34,924 nucleotides of DNA, from assembly GCA_946061495.1 (NCBI GenBank), contig CAMGSV010000002.1, positions 1-34,924 on the forward strand. The letters are read 5' to 3'. Position numbers and translations under genes: made by a program. The notes beneath the pieces were generated by a model. It had not been told where the DNA came from, searched no databases, and saw nothing but the letters and a program-made list of their open reading frames with translations. The first letter of the stretch is position 1, and each line of letters begins with the position of its first letter. This DNA is from an uncultured Spirochaetales bacterium (GTDB taxonomy: Bacteria; Spirochaetota; Spirochaetia; Treponematales; Treponemataceae). Below are positions 7,712 through 14,385 of this stretch, one piece after another.

Positions 7712-9079
7712 TCAATGCGGGAACTTCAAAAACATGGTAGTTCCCTGCCCCACAAGGCTTTGGACTTCCAATTCCAAGTCCAGCCTGTCCACCAAGGTAC
7801 GGGCAATGGACAATCCCAATCCGGTGCCGCCAGTCTTCCTGTTGCGGGACTCGTCCACCCGGTAGAACCGATCAAAAATGCGGCCAAGGTCAGACTCGGC
7901 AATGCCCCAGCCCTGGTCCGCAACGGAAAGCTGTCCCGCCTCCCCATTCCAGCGGAGGGTCACGGAGGCAGGCTGCTGGCTGTAGGTGATGCTGTTTTTG
8001 ATGAATATACGTAAAATCTGCCGCAAGGCCTCTTGGTTACACTGAATGATAGCATGGCTGGGGCAGTCAAGCTGGAAAAGCACCTCGGGATGAATCAGAT
8101 TGAAATCAGCTGCAATCTCCTGCAGAAAGGGCTGGAGCTGGATGTTCTCCGGCAGATAGATGGAATCAGGGTTGTTTTCCGCCCTTGTCAGCTGCAAGAG
8201 ATTTTCTATCAGCAGTGACATGGAGCGACTTTCCTTCTGCAGGGTCTGAAGGGATTCCTCCAGCACCGCAGGATTTTCCTTGCCCCAGCGGCACAGCAAA
8301 TCCACATGGCCGGAAATCACCGCTAGGGGAGTTTTCAGCTCATGGGCGGCATCGGAGGTGAAGCGGCGCTGCTTGTCAAAGTCCTCCTCCAGCCGGGAAA
8401 AGAGCCGGTTGAAGGTCACGGCCAATTCCTGCAGCTCGTCCTTTGCCCCCGACTCATCAAGCCGGCTGTCCAACTTTTCGCTGGTAATCTCCTGGGCCTG
8501 CACGATTATGCGACGCAGGGGACGCAAAATGCGGCGACTCACGATGTAGGCGATTATGTTGGAAATCAGCAGCAGCGGGATAGCGGACAGCAGGAAAATT
8601 CGGGGCAAGCCTTGGAGAATCAGGTTGGCATTGTCCTGATGCAAATCCATCGCCACCTGGACCCGATAGCCGCCACCTTCGCTTGAGTTGCCGACCGTCC
8701 TTGCCATGTACAGGAGATTCAGATTGCCGTCGATGAAGAAGCCTTCCCGAAATTCCGTGGCAGCTTGGCCAGCCTCGGTATCTGGCAATGCGGGAACGAG
8801 GGCATCATTGGTCCGCACCAAGGAACCGTCCACCTTGGAAATGCGATACAAAATATAGTAGGGAATGGCATGGGAGGGGAAGGCAATACCATCCCGAACA
8901 GAATGCTCGTATCCCAGCTCCACAATGTTCAGAAAATGACTCAGTTCCTCGGTCTGCTTCCGCTCCAGGGACTGCTTGGTGAAGGTTATCATCAGGAAGG
9001 AAAAGAAAAAGACAGAGACAAAGATCAGCAGGGTGAAGATTGCCGTCAGTTTGACAGAAAGGGTGAGCTTGTAGTTCAT
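7712..9079 (-). CDS. Two-component sensor histidine kinase
   Basis: A 455-residue inner-membrane kinase. Membrane helices at about 10-34 and 161-181 enclose a periplasmic sensor region of about 125 residues; a HAMP linker follows (SRRILRPLRRI to about 235). The H-box is FTSDAAHELKTPL with phosphorylated His246. The ATP-binding domain shows the N-box (NSITYS), DQGWGI, FDRFYRVD and GGTGLGLSIA. It starts five bases after the response regulator ends, so the two are co-translated and almost certainly form a pair. The signal sensed is unknown; the periplasmic region has no domain I recognise. Confidence 0.93.
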   Translation of the reverse strand: MNYKLTLSVKLTAIFTLLIFVSVFFFSFLMITFTKQSLERKQTEELSHFLNIVELGYEHSVRDGIAFPSHAIPYYILYRISKVDGSLVRTNDALVPALPDTEAGQAATEFREGFFIDGNLNLLYMARTVGNSSEGGGYRVQVAMDLHQDNANLILQGLPRIFLLSAIPLLLISNIIAYIVSRRILRPLRRIIVQAQEITSEKLDSRLDESGAKDELQELAVTFNRLFSRLEEDFDKQRRFTSDAAHELKTPLAVISGHVDLLCRWGKENPAVLEESLQTLQKESRSMSLLIENLLQLTRAENNPDSIYLPENIQLQPFLQEIAADFNLIHPEVLFQLDCPSHAIIQCNQEALRQILRIFIKNSITYSQQPASVTLRWNGEAGQLSVADQGWGIAESDLGRIFDRFYRVDESRNRKTGGTGLGLSIARTLVDRLDLELEVQSLVGQGTTMFLKFPH

Positions 9080-9084
9080 TTCCG

Positions 9085-9801
9085 CTACAGGTCCTTCATG
9101 ATGTAGCCAATTCCCCGCAGGGTGGTGATGCAGGAGGTCTTGCCGTCTCCATCCAGCTTGCTCCGCAGATACCGCACATACACGTCAACGGAATTGGGAT
9201 CGATGAAGTGCTCCTCTCCCCACACCATATCGATAATCCGTTCCCGAGAAAGAGCCTCGTTCTTGTGGGACATGAAGCAATGGAGCAGCTGATATTCTGT
9301 CTTGGTGAGGGAGAGTTCCTGGCCGGAAAGACTGACGGTGCAGGACTTGGGATTCAGGGTGATGGCACCACAAGTCAGCACCTCTTCCACCACTCCCGCT
9401 GCCTTGCTATGGACGGTCTCCTCAGCGGGGCCGCTCCAGGCTGTTTTTCGTCTCAGGAGGCTACGGATTCGTGCCAGCAGCTCCTCAATGGCAAAGGGCT
9501 TGGGCAGATAGTCATCGGCCCCGGCATCCAGTCCCATCACCCGATCCATGGTGTCGCCACGGGCAGTCAGTAAGATGACAGGAACGGAGGAGGTCTTTCT
9601 TATCCGTCGCAGAACCTCCAACCCATTTATGCCGGGCAGCATGATGTCCAGCAGCACCAAATCCCACTGTTCCTGCTGAAACAACTCCAGTGCAGTTCTA
9701 CCGTCCTCTGCCACCTGCACCTTATATCCTTCGTGGGTCAACTCCAGCCGCACGAAGGATGAAATCCCCTGTTCATCCTCCACAATTAAAATTCGTTCCA
9801 T
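9085..9801 (-). CDS. OmpR/PhoB-type response regulator
   Basis: A 238-residue DNA-binding regulator phosphorylated by the adjacent kinase. The receiver domain (1-120) has the acidic pair in ILIVEDE, phosphorylation site Asp52 in LVLLDIMLPG, and LTARG and the conserved lysine in YLPKPF. After a roughly 30-residue linker the C-terminal winged helix shows LTKTEYQLLHCFM, IDMVWGEEHF and VDVYVRYLRSKLD with GIGYIM at the end. Two adjacent ATGs exist (9804, 9801); the second is better spaced from GGGGAGG and gives the usual MERILIVEDE start. Confidence 0.93.
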   Translation of the reverse strand: MERILIVEDEQGISSFVRLELTHEGYKVQVAEDGRTALELFQQEQWDLVLLDIMLPGINGLEVLRRIRKTSSVPVILLTARGDTMDRVMGLDAGADDYLPKPFAIEELLARIRSLLRRKTAWSGPAEETVHSKAAGVVEEVLTCGAITLNPKSCTVSLSGQELSLTKTEYQLLHCFMSHKNEALSRERIIDMVWGEEHFIDPNSVDVYVRYLRSKLDGDGKTSCITTLRGIGYIMKDL

Positions 9802-9831
9802 CATGCCTCCCCAACTGATGATGCTACAACC

Positions 9832-10254
9832 TCATTGCGGAATCTCATCCCACTCAAGCTCATCATCGGGCCCCAGGGAAAAAGTAGACAACGGCTCCAT
9901 CAGCTGGCCATGGAACGAAACCACCCCCTTCACCGCAATGGAAAGCACCCGTCCCCTCCACTCCGGCAACTCCCGAATCACCAGCTCATCTCCCCGCCGG
10001 TTGAAAAAGAACGACACCGTATCTGGCAGGGGCTTGCCCTCCACCAAAATTTTTTCCCGAGTAACTGACTCTGGATTCACGGGAACGCTGAAGTCAAAGG
10101 AGATTTCTCCATCATCCCGCTCAATTTCTTCAATATATAAAGGTTTGTTTTCAAAATAAGCGTTCCGCCGATTGCCAAAGACTGGTAGCAATGCCATTAT
10201 CAGCAAATAGAATGCAACACTTCTTTTTGACACGACATCACTCTCCATACTCAT
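9832..10254 (-). CDS. Small exported protein with an Ig-like (SbsA/Big_5-like) domain
   Basis: About 140 residues, first gene of the operon with the two-component pair. An N-terminal hydrophobic stretch (SVAFYLLIMALLPVFG) looks like a signal or anchor. The rest resembles one SbsA-type Ig-like domain: ISFDFSVPVNPESV, then KILVEG, and a closing VKGVVSFHGQ. Such domains occur in bacterial surface proteins as all-beta modules. The start is uncertain: ATG 10254, ATG 10248, or GTG 10233, which has GGAG nine bases before it and places the hydrophobic stretch right at the N-terminus. It may act with the kinase in envelope sensing; that is inferred only from position. Confidence 0.55.
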   Translation of the reverse strand: MSMESDVVSKRSVAFYLLIMALLPVFGNRRNAYFENKPLYIEEIERDDGEISFDFSVPVNPESVTREKILVEGKPLPDTVSFFFNRRGDELVIRELPEWRGRVLSIAVKGVVSFHGQLMEPLSTFSLGPDDELEWDEIPQ

Positions 10255-10274
10255 ATCATGCCCAATATTGAAGT

Positions 10275-10297
10275 GGAATGTCTAGCACAGACATTCC
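10275..10297. promoter_or_regulatory. Perfect 9-bp inverted repeat upstream of the two-component operon
   Basis: GGAATGTCT (10275-10283) and AGACATTCC (10289-10297) form a perfect palindrome around a five-base centre, about 20 bases upstream of the ATG at 10254. It lies outside the terminator of the upstream gene and has no T tail, so it fits an operator better than a terminator. Confidence 0.45.
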
Positions 10298-10304
10298 CTC
10301 ACAC

Positions 10305-10331
10305 AAAAAAGCCGGCGAATCAATCACCGGC
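10305..10331 (-). terminator. Intrinsic terminator of the PepSY-like gene
   Basis: On the minus strand GCCGGTGA pairs with TCGCCGGC (one G-T pair) around a five-base loop and is followed by six T's. It lies 16 bases after the stop of the PepSY-like gene. Confidence 0.88.
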
Positions 10332-10346
10332 ACAATCGCAACTCCC

Positions 10347-10772
10347 TTAGTCGTCGTACTTCTGTCCCCTGTACGTGCCGTCCTTGTCGAAGAACACTTC
10401 CATCCTGTTGGAAAGCTTCAGCTCAATGCTATTCCAATCCTTTTCTGCCTCCACAATCTTTGCATCGGCAAAATTCTTCTTCACATAGGAAGTGATTGCC
10501 TCTGGCAGCACTCCAGCAGGAATTCCCTCGTAGCTTTTGACGCTCTCCCACTCTCCATTGCCGCCGAACTCGATTTCAGTGCGGTCGCTCAGCTGCACCT
10601 CGAACTCGTTGAAATCCATCTCCACATACTGCACCGTCTTTCCGGCAAAATGTGCGGAGATGAAATCCTGTGCTGTCTTGGGCAGCTGATCTGCAGACAC
10701 AATCTTGTCCCGGGCGCTCACCGCAGCCAGAGCCACAACCAACACAACAGCAATCATTGCAATCTTCTTCAT
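10347..10772 (-). CDS. Secreted PepSY-like protein
   Basis: A 141-residue exported protein with a clear signal peptide (MKKIAMIAVVLVVALAAVSA, cut before RDK). The mature part has two similar units, each an acidic helix then a strand pair: PKTAQDFISAHFAGKTVQYVEMD...FEVQLSDRTEIEF and PEAITSYVKKNFADAKIVEAE...IELKLSNRMEVFF. This is the PepSY-like (BLIP-like) repeat pattern common in secreted proteins of Bacteroidetes and spirochaetes, whose role is unknown. ATG 10772 has AAGGAG upstream. It forms a single-gene unit with its own promoter and terminator. Confidence 0.8.
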   Translation of the reverse strand: MKKIAMIAVVLVVALAAVSARDKIVSADQLPKTAQDFISAHFAGKTVQYVEMDFNEFEVQLSDRTEIEFGGNGEWESVKSYEGIPAGVLPEAITSYVKKNFADAKIVEAEKDWNSIELKLSNRMEVFFDKDGTYRGQKYDD

Positions 10773-10825
10773 ATAAAACTCCTTGAATCCTTGTTCTACA
10801 GCCTTTCTCGCTGCCATCTGAACTA

Positions 10826-10831
10826 ATTATA
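10826..10831 (-). promoter_or_regulatory. -10 element of the PepSY-like gene
   Basis: A perfect TATAAT on the minus strand, 53 bases before the ATG at 10772. The hexamer 17 bases further upstream is a poor -35. Confidence 0.4.
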
Positions 10832-10921
10832 CTGGATTTCTTTCGGCGTTTCATTAAAACTTTCTGAGAGAACAACGGAGTTTTTCTTAAACCTGCTGAC
10901 AATGGCCTTTTATTCTGACAA

Positions 10922-10950
10922 TTGCACATTTTATGAAAAAGTGTTATCCT
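10922..10950 (+). promoter_or_regulatory. Promoter of the RNA methyltransferase gene, leaderless type
   Basis: TTGCAC (10922-10927), a 17-base spacer and an extended -10 (TGT before TATCCT, 10945-10950). The ATG at 10957 follows six bases later, which puts the expected transcription start on the start codon. No Shine-Dalgarno sequence is present. Confidence 0.45.
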
Positions 10951-10956
10951 CGGCTT

Positions 10957-12147
10957 ATGAACACCCTGGTGGCCCTCTGTGCCATTGGCGCAGAAAAGAT
11001 TTTGGGCAATGAAATAAAAAAGCTTGGTTATTTCCTCAAGGATATGGGCGGCAACAAGACCTTGGGTCGTGTCACCTTTTTAGGAGACGACGACGCACTG
11101 TTCCGCAGCAACCTTTGCCTGCGCACTGCTGACCGTGTGTACCTCCAGCTGGCCTCCTACAAGGCAGAAGACTTTGACGCACTCTTTGACAGCGTGTACT
11201 CAATTCCCTGGCAGGACTTTTTCTACAAGGATGTGCGGGTGGTGGTGGACAAGGTTCGCAGCCACAAGAGCCGCCTTTCCTCAGAGCACAGCATCCAGGG
11301 CGTTGTCCACAAGGCTATCTACACCAAGCTGGGGGATGTGTGGCGAATCCACACCATGCCGGAAAGCGGTGCCCGCAGCGATGTCCGCATTTACATAGAA
11401 AATGATGTGGTCACAGTGCTGCTGGACCTGTCCGGTGTGCCCCTCCATCGCCGGGGCTATCGCAGGGACGGTGGCATTGCCCCCATCCGCGAGACCATGG
11501 CGGCGGTCCTCTTGCAGCTGATGAACTGGCGGCGGAAGACGCCCCTCCATGACCCCTTCTGCGGGTCGGGAACCATTGCCAGCGAGGCCATGCTCTACGC
11601 CTACAACGTGGCTCCTGGCTTTGGCCGACGCTTTGCCTTGGAAAACCTCAGCATCTACGACGAGAGCCGAGCCTTCGAAATCAAGTGCCGTGAGGCGGAA
11701 AAAATTCAGCCGGAGTGCCAGACCCGCATCACCGGCACCGACATTGACGACGATGCGGTGGAGCGGGCCAGGGCCAACGCCGAGCGGGCAGGTGTCACTG
11801 CGGGCCGTGCCCTCCAGCTCATCGGCAGCGACCAGCGCATCCAGCGGCCGGACTTTGACCAAGCGGACTTCCGTGACCTGGGAGCACCCTACGACAGCGG
11901 CCTGCTGCTGGGAAATCCTCCCTACGGCGAGCGGCTGGAGGATGAGGCTTCCGCCCAGCTGCTGTACAAGGACATGGAGGAGCTCTTCCAGGCCTTCCCC
12001 GGCTGGGACATGGGGTTCATCACCTCCCGCTCCGACTTTGAGAGCCACTTGGGGCGGCAGGCCAATTCCACCAAGAAGCTGAAGGGCGGTAATCTGGACA
12101 CCTATTTCTATCAGTTCATCCAACCAAAAACAGGGGAAAAAAAGTAA
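10957..12147 (+). CDS. THUMP-domain SAM-dependent RNA methyltransferase (RlmL/YpsC family)
   Basis: A 396-residue cytoplasmic enzyme expected to methylate guanine N2 in 23S rRNA, by analogy with the N-terminal half of RlmL and with YpsC. The N-terminal ferredoxin-like/THUMP part runs to about residue 155 (LVALCAIGAEKILGNEIKKL, FRSNLCLRTADRVYL). The Rossmann domain has the SAM motif DPFCGSGTIASEA (about 198-210), DIDDDAVERARANAE and the catalytic NPPYGERL (about 320). ATG 10957 gives the family's usual beginning; an ATG at 10933 lies upstream of the -10 element. The stop overlaps the next ATG (TAATG). Exact target base is inferred from family. Confidence 0.88.
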   Translation: MNTLVALCAIGAEKILGNEIKKLGYFLKDMGGNKTLGRVTFLGDDDALFRSNLCLRTADRVYLQLASYKAEDFDALFDSVYSIPWQDFFYKDVRVVVDKVRSHKSRLSSEHSIQGVVHKAIYTKLGDVWRIHTMPESGARSDVRIYIENDVVTVLLDLSGVPLHRRGYRRDGGIAPIRETMAAVLLQLMNWRRKTPLHDPFCGSGTIASEAMLYAYNVAPGFGRRFALENLSIYDESRAFEIKCREAEKIQPECQTRITGTDIDDDAVERARANAERAGVTAGRALQLIGSDQRIQRPDFDQADFRDLGAPYDSGLLLGNPPYGERLEDEASAQLLYKDMEELFQAFPGWDMGFITSRSDFESHLGRQANSTKKLKGGNLDTYFYQFIQPKTGEKK

Positions 12148-12755
12148 TGGCCATTGTAGTTGAACACGACAAGCGGAAGCGGGAGATTCTCGACACCGCC
12201 CTAGCTCTTTTTATGGAGAAGGGGTTTGAGGAGGTGACCTTCCAGAAGATTGCCGACCGCTGCGGCATCACCCGCACCACCCTCTACATCTACTTCAAGA
12301 ACAAGAAGGAAATCTTTGTCTGGAGCATCAAGCAGCTCACCAGCGAGATTGAAGCCTCATTGATGGACATCATCAATGATGGAACAAAGTCGGTGACGGA
12401 ACGGCTGCTGCTGGTGCTGGACGCCATCCTAAACAAATGCGCCGAAAACCACCTGCTGTTCACCGTCACCCTCACCTACCTTTTGCAACTGAAGAAGTCC
12501 GGCAAGGATCCAGCTGTGCGGGTGAAGCGGCGCATCATCAGACTGCGGCACATCCTCTCCATGATTATCATCGAGGGAATCAACCGGGGGGAATTCCAGG
12601 AGGTGAATGTTCACGACGCCAACGAATTGCTCTACAGCGTCATTGAGGCGGCCATCTTCCGGCTGGCGGTGCTGGACCAGAAGGACATCAGCGAGCTGCG
12701 CCGCCCCTTCCACCTGACGGTGACGGGCCTTCTGGCCAAGACAGAAACGCCCTAA
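12147..12755 (+). CDS. TetR-family transcriptional regulator
   Basis: A 202-residue repressor-type protein. The N-terminal helix-turn-helix is typical: REILDTALALFMEKGFEEVTFQKIADRCGI then TRTTLYIYFKNKKEIF (about 12-57). The C-terminal helical ligand and dimer domain is not assignable to a particular ligand. Its ATG overlaps the stop of the RNA methyltransferase by one base, so it is translated by coupling. A link between the two functions is not obvious; TetR genes often control a neighbour, but no palindrome was recognised near 10.93 kb. Confidence 0.9.
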   Translation: MAIVVEHDKRKREILDTALALFMEKGFEEVTFQKIADRCGITRTTLYIYFKNKKEIFVWSIKQLTSEIEASLMDIINDGTKSVTERLLLVLDAILNKCAENHLLFTVTLTYLLQLKKSGKDPAVRVKRRIIRLRHILSMIIIEGINRGEFQEVNVHDANELLYSVIEAAIFRLAVLDQKDISELRRPFHLTVTGLLAKTETP

Positions 12756-12801
12756 CCTGGCAGCATGGCTCCTGTCCCGCCGCACAAACTGCTCGCCAGC
12801 A

Positions 12802-13227
12802 TCACTCGCCGTTGAGGAAAATTCTCACCTGCTCTCCCAGTTTTTTATCCTCCAGAACAATGTGCTGCACCAGCCAATTGGCAATGAAGGAATAGAGTTC
12901 ACCGAGATTTACTGCCTCCCCAGCAAAGAATTTCCCCAGCAGCCCTGACACGTACAGGTTGAAATCCCGGTGTTGTCCCAGATGGTTTTTCCGGGCAGCC
13001 CCTTCATACTCCACCTCATCCATCAGAGACTCTTCGCTGGAGAAATGAAAAAGAATGTATTCGGCACATTCCTGCAGCAGCTGCTCAACATAGGAACGTT
13101 CCCAAGCCACGCCTGCATCCAACACGTTGTACAACTTATCCGCCAGCTCAAAAAGATGCTGGTGCTGACTATCAATCATGGGGTGCCCCACCTTATATTT
13201 ATCATCCCATGCAATATGCTCAATCAT
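12802..13227 (-). CDS. Bacteriohemerythrin 1
   Basis: A 141-residue single-domain hemerythrin, a cytoplasmic four-helix bundle with a non-heme di-iron centre that binds O2. All seven ligand positions are present: His22, His61 and Glu65 (FHFSSEES), His82 and His86 (HLGQH), His122 and Asp127 (QHIVLED). The ATG at 13227 is preferred because GGAGA lies seven bases upstream; an in-frame TTG at 13239 would overlap that site. A terminator separates it from the second hemerythrin, but no promoter was recognised between them. Likely an oxygen scavenger or sensor in an anaerobe. Confidence 0.92.
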   Translation of the reverse strand: MIEHIAWDDKYKVGHPMIDSQHQHLFELADKLYNVLDAGVAWERSYVEQLLQECAEYILFHFSSEESLMDEVEYEGAARKNHLGQHRDFNLYVSGLLGKFFAGEAVNLGELYSFIANWLVQHIVLEDKKLGEQVRIFLNGE

Positions 13228-13247
13228 ACACTTCTCCAATCTCCCTT

Positions 13248-13290
13248 AAAATAAAAGAGGATGGCACCCTTCGGCAGGGGAGCATCCTCT
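13248..13290 (-). terminator. Intrinsic terminator of hemerythrin 2
   Basis: On the minus strand AGAGGATG pairs with CATCCTCT, with further pairing of the C-rich and G-rich inner arms, and is followed by TTTTATTTT. It lies between the two hemerythrin genes. Confidence 0.85.
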
Positions 13291-13339
13291 TCTTCAAAAC
13301 CACCGTACTACCATCTCCCTGTCAGTCTCGGGATAAAAA

Positions 13340-13753
13340 TTATGAGTCAACCTTTGCTACATAGGTTGCCAATTTCTTGTCTTCCGTAGAGATGTGCTGA
13401 ATAAGCCACTCAGCCACAAAATCGTAGAGCTTGTCCAAGTCGATTTTAACCCCACGAGAAAAATCACTCATCAAGGTGGCTACGTATGAGGTAAAGGCCT
13501 TGTGCTGGTTCATGTGCTCCTCCAGCTCCTCGTACTTGCTGTCCTGCATCAGCTTTTCCTCACAGCTGAAATGGAAGTTCACATACTTGGCACAATCCTG
13601 CAACACAAGGGCAGTGTCCGAATCCTTCCGATCCTGGGAAGATTGGGTGAGACTGTACAACTCATCGGCAATCTCGAACAGACGCTTGTGCTGACTGTCA
13701 ATCATAGGATGACCGACCTTGAAACTATCATCCCAGCTAATGTGCTTTGCCAT
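13340..13753 (-). CDS. Bacteriohemerythrin 2
   Basis: A 137-residue paralogue of the neighbouring hemerythrin; both begin with the WDD...KVGHPMIDSQH pattern. Ligands are His22, His61 and Glu65 (FHFSCEEK), His80 and His84 (HMNQH), His120 and Asp125 (QHISTED). AAGGAGG lies eight bases before the ATG at 13753. It sits downstream of nrdG on the same strand, with a 119-base AT-rich gap that probably contains its own promoter (TATACT on the minus strand near 13791-13796). Oxygen binding next to an oxygen-killed enzyme makes functional sense but is inference. Confidence 0.92.
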   Translation of the reverse strand: MAKHISWDDSFKVGHPMIDSQHKRLFEIADELYSLTQSSQDRKDSDTALVLQDCAKYVNFHFSCEEKLMQDSKYEELEEHMNQHKAFTSYVATLMSDFSRGVKIDLDKLYDFVAEWLIQHISTEDKKLATYVAKVDS

Positions 13754-13872
13754 AAAAAACCTCCTTAGGCAATGATTTTTGATATATCTATTGAGTATAT
13801 CGGTAAAATCAATGCTACCATAATAAAAATATCAATTAGGGTTCATTTTGTAAAGACAGCATTAAGGTCAGA

Positions 13873-14382
13873 TCAAAGAACTTTTCCTCCACCATACAAG
13901 GGGTGTCGCAAAATCCGTTGGTTGCGGGAACCTCGAAACTGCAGCCCCACCTCCTTTTCCGATTCCACAAAGGGACCGTCCACCAACACGTCAATGCAAG
14001 AAAGCAGCTGTTCCGTATATGCGGTGTGGCAGCGGCCCTGAACTGAAAGGATGTCCCGTTCCAAGATGCAGCCGGTAAAGCACCAGATGTCCTTCTGGGG
14101 AAACAGAAGCTTCACCCGCTGCAAAAAGGCGGCCAGCACCTGCTGGTTTTCCGGTTCAAAGGGCTCTCCCCCCAGCACCGTAAGGCCGCTGACATGGGGT
14201 GGCTCCAATGCCGTGAGCACCAGCTCCTCCGTGGCAGCGGTGAATTCCTGACCGTACTGGAAATCCCAAGTCTCCCGATTGAAGCAGCCGGGACAGCAAT
14301 TGCGGCACCCTGACACAAAGAGACTGACCCGCACTCCCTCCCCATTGGCAATGTCGTTCCGCTTGATTTCACCGTAATACAT
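13873..14382 (-). CDS. nrdG: Anaerobic ribonucleotide reductase activating protein
   Basis: A 169-residue radical-SAM enzyme that uses a [4Fe-4S] cluster and S-adenosylmethionine to place the glycyl radical on NrdD. The cluster motif CX3CX2C is Cys26, Cys30 and Cys33 (SGCRNCCPGCFN); next come TWDF and the SAM-binding GGEPFEPEN. The C-terminus has VLVDGPF and QFRGSRNQRI, typical of NrdG. It starts three bases after the nrdD stop, giving the usual nrdD-nrdG operon; there is no good ribosome site, so coupling to nrdD translation is likely. Confidence 0.95.
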   Translation of the reverse strand: MYYGEIKRNDIANGEGVRVSLFVSGCRNCCPGCFNRETWDFQYGQEFTAATEELVLTALEPPHVSGLTVLGGEPFEPENQQVLAAFLQRVKLLFPQKDIWCFTGCILERDILSVQGRCHTAYTEQLLSCIDVLVDGPFVESEKEVGLQFRGSRNQRILRHPLYGGGKVL

Positions 14383-14385
14383 AGG

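Noticed and set aside
13774-13830. TTGAT- and ATATC-rich sequence before hemerythrin 2 as an FNR-type box
   Set aside because: No copy has the TTGATnnnnATCAA arrangement; it is simply AT-rich promoter DNA.
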